Shown in pieces: positions 6,581 to 10,835 of a DNA stretch of 10,835 nucleotides. Origin of the DNA: an uncultured Granulosicoccaceae bacterium (GTDB lineage Bacteria > Pseudomonadota > Gammaproteobacteria > Granulosicoccales > Granulosicoccaceae). The stretch spans positions 1 to 10,835 of the forward strand of contig CALFBL010000175.1 of the NCBI GenBank assembly GCA_937951695.1. Direction: 5' to 3'. Position 1 is the first letter of the stretch. Each line of letters starts with the position of its first letter. The notes under the pieces are model-generated. The model saw only the letters and a list, made by a program, of their open reading frames with translations. It did not search any database and was not told the DNA's origin. Both the position numbers and the translations under genes were made by a program.

Positions 6581-7257
6581 TACCTGGGAACGTGCAGACT
6601 GTATCCTAGGTTACGAACGGTGTGAAGCAGTTGTGAGTCGAACGGCTTATCGATCTTGCTGCGCAAACGGGAAATATGAGTTTCCACCACGCTGGTTTTT
6701 GGATCGAAATGAAAATCCCACACCTGTTCGAGCAGCATGGTGCGGCTGACCACACGGCCCTCATTGCGCATCAGTACTTCAAGCAGTAAAAACTCTCGGG
6801 GTTGTAGTTCGATATCGGTACCACCGCGACGTGCGACTCGCTGCAGCAAATCCAGCTCCAGATCGCCCACTTGCAAATTCGTGGCTTCGACTGTGGTTGA
6901 CGGACGCCGGCTCAAAGCGGTAACCCGCGCCAGCAACTCGGAGAATGCAAACGGCTTGGTGAGATAATCATCGCCACCGGCTTCAAGCCCGGCCACGCGG
7001 TCGTCCACCCCGGATACCGCGGTAAGGAAAATAACCGGCGTTTTGTTGCCAGATGCCCGCAGTGCCTTGACCATCGAGAGACCATCCATTCCCGGTAACA
7101 TCCGGTCTACCACTAGAACGTCGTAGTCGGTTTGCAGGCATTGCACCATGCCTTCTTTTCCGTCATGCAATACATCTACGACGTGACCCGCCTCAGTGAA
7201 CCCTTTGGCAGCGTATTTAGCGGATTCCAAGTCATCTTCGACGAGCAAAATGTGCAC
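6580..7257 (-). CDS. OmpR/PhoB-family response regulator (GTG start)
   Basis: DNA-binding regulator of a two-component system. The receiver domain is about 1-116 with acidic pocket E7/D8/D9, phospho-acceptor D51 (VVDRMLPGMDG), T79 and K101 (LTKPF). The winged helix-turn-helix output domain is about 128-223, with ELQPREFLLLEVL and a recognition segment near VVETHISRLRSKID. The frame is open upstream to 7377, but the GTG at 7257 is preferred. The protein then starts MHILLVEDD as is standard, is 225 residues like most of the family, and has GAGG 7 bases before it. The ATG at 7302 would add 15 unlikely residues with no ribosome binding site. It forms an operon with the downstream kinase and diverges from the secreted glycosidase gene, a plausible but unproven target. 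Confidence 0.92.
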   Translation of the reverse strand: MHILLVEDDLESAKYAAKGFTEAGHVVDVLHDGKEGMVQCLQTDYDVLVVDRMLPGMDGLSMVKALRASGNKTPVIFLTAVSGVDDRVAGLEAGGDDYLTKPFAFSELLARVTALSRRPSTTVEATNLQVGDLELDLLQRVARRGGTDIELQPREFLLLEVLMRNEGRVVSRTMLLEQVWDFHFDPKTSVVETHISRLRSKIDKPFDSQLLHTVRNLGYSLHVPR

Positions 7258-7480
7258 TGTGAAGCCTCGACAGTCAATTTGGAGTAGAGCAGAGTTTGAC
7301 ATTGTTTCAGCCGCTATGTTCGGCACAATATCTTTTGTTTTTGCTCGGTCACATTGACAACGATAAAACATTGACAATACGACACAAATCTAGCCATCGA
7401 TATGCGCATAATTACCAGCTTATCCAGTCACGGTTCTAATAGCGTGACGCCATTCAGCACTAGACAAAAGTTGAAGCGTA
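7258..7480. promoter_or_regulatory. Divergent control region between response regulator and GH16 gene
   Basis: This 223-base gap must hold promoters for both divergent units. It contains a 10-base direct repeat (separate entry), a 10-base palindrome TATGCGCATA at 7401-7410, and an inverted repeat GTCACG (7427-7432) / CGTGAC (7443-7448). CATAAT at 7407-7412 could be a -10 for the plus strand, but there is no good -35 at 16-18 bases. That pattern fits an activator-dependent promoter. Another TTGACA occurs at 7296-7301 without a partner -10. No protein-coding content was seen. Confidence 0.4.
7351..7377 (+). repeat. Tandem 10-bp direct repeat, possible regulator binding site
   Basis: ACATTGACAA occurs at 7351-7360 and again, identically, at 7368-7377, a period of 17 bases. 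Each copy contains a consensus-like TTGACA. OmpR-family regulators bind direct repeats, usually with a period near 10-11 bases, so the 17-base period is not standard for them. The repeats could alternatively be two staggered -35 boxes, although neither has a good -10 at 17 bases. The position is between the regulator and the GH16 gene. Confidence 0.45.
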
Positions 7481-10039
7481 ATGATCGCACCGAAACGCCC
7501 CTTCACCCGCACCATAGTCCGTGTTCTGAGCGCCTTGGCCATCGGCCTAACAGGGGCGCAGGCGTACGCCACCAGCCCTTCAATTCCGGCTGATTTGTCC
7601 GCTACGACTGACTCTGGCAACGTCACATTGAGCTGGACTGCCTCCACCGATGACGACGCGGTAGCCGGCTACAATGTCTATCGCAACGACCAGTACCTCA
7701 CCACGGTGTTTGATACGAATTACACCCTTTCGCAAGAACAGAGCGTGGGAAATTCGTTCTACGTGGTTGCCTTCGACACCCCCAGCGCCGGCGAGACGCG
7801 TGCCTATTCGGCCCGTTCAACGGTACTGCAAGTCAGCAGCGATGAGCTCACCACTGACACGCCACCGACGGCCTCTCCGGGCGGCAATCAAGCTCCAACG
7901 GCACCCACGGCTTTATCGGCACAGCGAGGCAGTGAAACTTCTGTGGAATTGATGTGGTCTGGCGCCAGCGACGATGTCGCGGTAGTCGGCTACAACGTGT
8001 ATCGCGACGACGCGTACCGCGCCACTGTCTTCGGCACCGGTTACATCGATGTCAGTGCGCAACCTGGCGCTACGCATGTGTACTACCTCATTGCCTTCGA
8101 TGAACCGCGGCAATTCTCTGCCAGATCGCCCTCTGTCACGGTTCAGGGCACTGTGGGCAGCACCGCCATCATTGGGGTGACAGCTACAGAGCCAACACCT
8201 GAAACAGATACGGAAACAGAATCCGCCGTTGACACTCAGGCACCGGATGTTGTCACAGGGCTGAACGCAACAAACGTCACCGATGAGGCCGTCACTCTGG
8301 TTTGGGATGTGGACACTTCGGACACCAGCATTCGTGGGTACAACGTCTACCGAAACGGACAATACTTCACCACGGTGTTTGACGCCCGTTTTGTCGATTC
8401 ATCGCTACCCTCTGACGACGCGGTTAGCTACAGCATCGTCGCCTTCGATAACGCACCCAATTACAGCAGTGTGTCGGCAGAAATTAGGGTCGACCTCACC
8501 GCCACCCTTTCAGAAACTGACTTGACACCTAATACGGAAACAGAGACCGGTACCGGTGACTTTGGGTCAGAGCCGCGACCACCAACGAGCGATGAAATGC
8601 CACCCGCCTTGCCCGATCCGTTCGCAGGACCCATTCCAGGACCATCGTTCGCCGACCCTTTCAATACCCTTTTAGAACTTGACAATGAAGCCCCGGTAGC
8701 GGGCGGCGCGCCAACCACGCCGAAAAACTTGCGCATCGAGCTGGTTGCCAACGACTGGGCTGAGCTTAGTTGGGCGCCTGCAAACGATGACGGTGAGGTG
8801 GTTGCCTACAAACTGTATCGAAGCGATGGGGTTATCTACGACATCGAGCGTGATCAAATCAGCCTCAACACCGGCATTCAGGCCGAACTGGATAAGATCT
8901 GGAGAACGACGTCGTTTATCGATTGCAACTTCACGCGCTTTTTCGACACTATCCACTTCTGCGAGGTAAATCAGCCAGTACCGGGTGAAACCTATACCTA
9001 TCAAATATCCGCCATTGACGATGACGGTCAGGAGTCACCACGGTCAAACGAGTTGACCATCACTTACCACAAGGATCGGGGCGCACCCATTCCACGCTAC
9101 CAGGATCCTTACCTGGCCTCCGAAGATGACTTTGCCCAACGCAACGATTTGTCGGAAACGCGGTTCTTCCTCGACGAATTCACCACGGTGTTCGAAGATG
9201 AATTTACTGGTGACACGATCGATGCGAGTAAATGGACAACCGAGCTGATTGCCGCAGACAACATTATCAATGGTGAGCAGCAATATTTTGTCAACACACA
9301 GGAACAGCCTGATTTTGGCTACGACCCATTCACCTTCACCGGTGACTCGTTAATCATCGAAGCCATTCCTGTGCCGGACGAATTGCGCAACTCGTTGCCA
9401 CCGGTGTGTGATGAGCCTGACCCAACCGGTCTGGATCGATGTGAATTTCTATCGGGCGCTTTGTCGTCGCACAGCAATGACGGCTCATCGAACTTTCAAT
9501 TCCTGTACGGCTACGCGGAAGGTCGGATGCGCGCCAGCAGTGCATTCGGTGCACTGTCCAGCTTCTATCTGTTCCACCGGTATCCCGGCACTGGCATTCA
9601 GCGTCAGGGTCCGGAAATCGACATCTTGGAATACCTAGGTGAGAACCCGTTTGGTGATGAAGACGCATTTCAGACCTACCACTACGAGAATCCATTAACC
9701 GGAGATATCATGTCATCACCGACGATGAATTTCGAGAACCCAACGGGCGAACTGTACAGCGATGACTTCCACACCTACGGTGTGCTGTGGGAGCCTTCAC
9801 TGGTTATTTGGTATATCGATGGTGTGGAGATCAAGCGCTTAACTGGTCCGCAGGTTGGTCGTTCTCCGAAGGTTATCGTGAACTATCTAGTGGCAGGTTC
9901 TGCGTGGGCACCCACCCCCGACGCGGCCAATCCCGATCTATTCCCACTTCAGTATGAGGTGGATTACATCCGTGTGATGCAGCGTGATCTCTTTGAAGGC
10001 GCTGGGTTTGCGTTTGATCAGGAAGATGTTTCGCGATAA
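7481..10039 (+). CDS. Secreted multidomain glycoside hydrolase, FN3 x4 plus GH16
   Basis: Predicted exported polysaccharide-cleaving enzyme of 852 residues. A signal peptide covers about 1-28 (basic start, hydrophobic 11-24, cleavage near GAQA-YA). FN3-like domains lie at about 33-120, 138-223, 252-338 and a divergent one at 410-530 with Cys482/Cys494. The first three share a GYNVYR...TVF strand motif and are joined by Thr/Glu/Pro-rich linkers. The GH16 domain (about 565-836) starts with FEDEFTGDTIDASKW and holds the catalytic ExDxxE motif as EIDILE: E712 nucleophile, D714, E717 acid/base. It ends VDYIRVMQ. The ExDxxE spacing is that of beta-bulge GH16 enzymes (laminarinase/agarase/carrageenase side), but the usual WPAFW segment is replaced by LSSFYLF (692-698), so the substrate is not assigned. 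GAAG is a weak ribosome binding site. The gene appears monocistronic. Confidence 0.9.
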   Translation: MIAPKRPFTRTIVRVLSALAIGLTGAQAYATSPSIPADLSATTDSGNVTLSWTASTDDDAVAGYNVYRNDQYLTTVFDTNYTLSQEQSVGNSFYVVAFDTPSAGETRAYSARSTVLQVSSDELTTDTPPTASPGGNQAPTAPTALSAQRGSETSVELMWSGASDDVAVVGYNVYRDDAYRATVFGTGYIDVSAQPGATHVYYLIAFDEPRQFSARSPSVTVQGTVGSTAIIGVTATEPTPETDTETESAVDTQAPDVVTGLNATNVTDEAVTLVWDVDTSDTSIRGYNVYRNGQYFTTVFDARFVDSSLPSDDAVSYSIVAFDNAPNYSSVSAEIRVDLTATLSETDLTPNTETETGTGDFGSEPRPPTSDEMPPALPDPFAGPIPGPSFADPFNTLLELDNEAPVAGGAPTTPKNLRIELVANDWAELSWAPANDDGEVVAYKLYRSDGVIYDIERDQISLNTGIQAELDKIWRTTSFIDCNFTRFFDTIHFCEVNQPVPGETYTYQISAIDDDGQESPRSNELTITYHKDRGAPIPRYQDPYLASEDDFAQRNDLSETRFFLDEFTTVFEDEFTGDTIDASKWTTELIAADNIINGEQQYFVNTQEQPDFGYDPFTFTGDSLIIEAIPVPDELRNSLPPVCDEPDPTGLDRCEFLSGALSSHSNDGSSNFQFLYGYAEGRMRASSAFGALSSFYLFHRYPGTGIQRQGPEIDILEYLGENPFGDEDAFQTYHYENPLTGDIMSSPTMNFENPTGELYSDDFHTYGVLWEPSLVIWYIDGVEIKRLTGPQVGRSPKVIVNYLVAGSAWAPTPDAANPDLFPLQYEVDYIRVMQRDLFEGAGFAFDQEDVSR

Positions 10040-10045
10040 GAGTCA

Positions 10046-10083
10046 GCGCAAGACACCAATGCCGAGGCATTGGTGTCTTGCGC
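10046..10083. terminator. Perfect 18-bp inverted repeat between convergent genes
   Basis: Arms 10046-10063 and 10066-10083 are exact reverse complements (GCGCAAGACACCAATGCC and its complement) around a GA centre. It fills most of the 49-base gap between the GH16 and rhodanese stops. The position suggests a bidirectional terminator, but neither strand has a T-run after the stem. It may instead block or stabilise 3' ends, or be a dispersed repeat. The repeat itself is certain; its role is not. Confidence 0.55.
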
Positions 10084-10088
10084 CTACG

Positions 10089-10511
10089 TCATTTGACTTC
10101 TGGCAAGCTCGCTGCACGCCAGGCGTCAATGCCACCATCCATGTGAATGACCTGTTTAAAACCCAGCTCTTCCATAATCGGTAAGGTCTTACCGCTTCTC
10201 ACACCCGTTTTGCAATGCACTATCCACGTAACATCCTTGTCTAGCTTGTGCAGATTTTTCTTAAAGCTAAAGCTGTAGTAATTCTCGTTTACAGCGCCTT
10301 CCAAATGGCCGCGTTTATACTCCCATCCGGTTCTGACATCCAATATTTGAATGGCGGGATCTTCTGCCAGCAACTGAGCTGCTTCTGTCGGGGTAACATG
10401 ACGGATATCGGTCTTTGCCCACACCGACGACACGACCAAAGTCAAAGCCAGTAACAAGGACAAACCGAGCGTTGACAGCAAAGCTTGAAACGGGGAGGAG
10501 AGGGTTTTCAT
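10089..10511 (-). CDS. Exported single-domain rhodanese-like protein
   Basis: The 140-residue product starts with a clear signal peptide (hydrophobic about 11-30, likely cleavage after VWA at 32), so it should act in the periplasm. The rest is one rhodanese domain: LDVRTGWEYKRGHLEGAVN (58-75 region) and the active-site loop C100-KTGVR, matching CxxGxR of sulfur-transferring rhodaneses. HMDGGIDAW (123-131) is the usual C-terminal motif. The catalytic cysteine is present, so thiosulfate or other sulfane sulfur transfer is possible; the actual substrate is unknown. The frame is open to a GTG at 10562, but the ATG at 10511 gives a proper signal peptide, with a GAG 9 bases upstream. It lies downstream of a GNAT gene and a small ORF, probably in one transcript. 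Confidence 0.9.
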   Translation of the reverse strand: MKTLSSPFQALLSTLGLSLLLALTLVVSSVWAKTDIRHVTPTEAAQLLAEDPAIQILDVRTGWEYKRGHLEGAVNENYYSFSFKKNLHKLDKDVTWIVHCKTGVRSGKTLPIMEELGFKQVIHMDGGIDAWRAASLPEVK

Positions 10512-10521
10512 AGCGCAAGCT

Positions 10522-10638
10522 CTATTTTCCAGGGGGTGTTGGTTTGCCGGCGGTGCTTGCACCGACGAGTTTCATAAGCCGGGCTTTCAGCCCCGGATCC
10601 TGCGAGGCCAATGCGTCGAAGCAATCAACCCGATTCAT
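10522..10638 (-). CDS. Possible 38-residue small protein coupled to the GNAT gene
   Basis: The ATG overlaps the acetyltransferase stop as ATGA, and the stop TAG lies 10 bases before the rhodanese ATG, so the ORF exactly fills the gap between the two genes. The product begins MNRVDCFDALASQDPGLK, contains one Cys (C6), and ends in a Pro/Gly/Lys tail. I recognise no family. No obvious Shine-Dalgarno sequence precedes it, so translation would depend on coupling. It could be a real small protein or just a spacer open by chance. Confidence 0.4.
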   Translation of the reverse strand: MNRVDCFDALASQDPGLKARLMKLVGASTAGKPTPPGK

Positions 10639-10835
10639 GCGAGCGAATACACCATCGTTGTTGAGCCGCCAAACCCCAGTAAGGGACGCAAGGGCTCAAA
10701 GGTATTGGTGCGTTCAGCGACAAACCCCAACCGCTCGTACAATGCTTTGGCACCCGAGTTGGTGTCGAGCACGTCCAGACGAATGCGGTGGAAGCCCTCG
10801 CCTTTGGCGTGAGCGATGAGCGCTTGGAACAGTTC
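10635..10835 (-). CDS. GNAT-family N-acetyltransferase, C-terminal fragment (cut by window edge)
   Basis: The last 66 codons before the TGA at 10637-10635 are present; the N terminus lies beyond the right edge. The fragment contains LFQALIAHAKGEGFHRIRLDVLDTN and then SGAKALYERLGF. These match the end of GNAT motif A/alpha-3, beta-5 (RLDVLDTN) and motif B (A..LYERLGF), which contact acetyl-CoA. Such enzymes transfer an acetyl group from acetyl-CoA to an amine; the acceptor cannot be inferred from this part. The tail ends GGSTTMVYSLA. It is the first visible gene of a leftward unit with the small ORF and the rhodanese. Confidence 0.85.
   Translation of the reverse strand, partial: ELFQALIAHAKGEGFHRIRLDVLDTNSGAKALYERLGFVAERTNTFEPLRPLLGFGGSTTMVYSLA

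Noticed and set aside
7258..7377. N-terminal extension of the response regulator to 7302 or 7377
   Set aside because: Receiver domains start at the HILLVEDD strand; the GTG at 7257 has GAGG 7 bases upstream, while the ATG at 7302 does not.
7354..7383. Classical sigma-70 promoter built on the TTGACA copies
   Set aside because: Neither TTGACA has an acceptable -10 hexamer at 16-18 bases on the plus strand, and the minus-strand reading is no better.
10544..10819. Open frame of 91 codons on the plus strand at the right edge
   Set aside because: Antisense to the GNAT fragment, whose motif B is clear; translation has no recognisable features.

Overview
The window looks like chromosomal DNA of a gammaproteobacterium, at moderately high GC by eye. 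The main reason is the run ftsY-ftsE-ftsX-rpoH with rsmD divergent upstream, plus coaD followed by a YfhL-type ferredoxin. That is a conserved housekeeping neighbourhood in Pseudomonas- and Chromatiales-like bacteria. Genus cannot be fixed from sequence alone. The FN3-rich secreted glycosidase hints at an environmental, perhaps marine, polysaccharide-using organism, but that is inference.

Layout. Positions 1-1223 (minus strand): the first 15 codons of a YfhL-type ferredoxin, coaD (phosphopantetheine adenylyltransferase) and rsmD (16S rRNA m2G966 methyltransferase), all reading leftward. Positions 1341-5044 (plus strand): ftsY, ftsE, ftsX and rpoH. ftsY/ftsE share an ATGA and ftsE/ftsX overlap by 8 bases, so these three are translationally coupled. 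They join SRP-dependent membrane targeting to the FtsEX divisome ABC complex. rpoH (sigma-32) has its own 152-base leader. Positions 5084-7257 (minus strand): an OmpR-family response regulator and its histidine kinase, overlapping by one base. Positions 7481-10039 (plus strand): a secreted 852-residue protein with four FN3-like domains and a C-terminal GH16 glycosidase, diverging from the two-component pair across a 223-base regulatory gap. Positions 10089-10835 (minus strand): the C-terminal part of a GNAT acetyltransferase, a possible 38-codon small ORF coupled to it by ATGA, and an exported single-domain rhodanese.

The most notable observation is the control region of rpoH. It carries a near-perfect CIRCE element (the HrcA operator), TTAGCACTC-N9-GAGTGCTAG. 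A sigma-E-type promoter, GGAACTA-N16-TCAAA, has its -10 element running from the left CIRCE arm into the spacer. If real, the heat-shock sigma factor would sit under the HrcA repressor and under envelope-stress sigma-E at overlapping sites, joining three stress circuits at one promoter.

Secondary points of interest are a tandem ACATTGACAA repeat between the response regulator and the glycosidase, an 18-bp inverted repeat filling the convergent gap after the glycosidase, and the non-canonical active-site surroundings of the GH16 domain. No mobile element, CRISPR, tRNA or rRNA was found. No gap between genes exceeds 300 bases.
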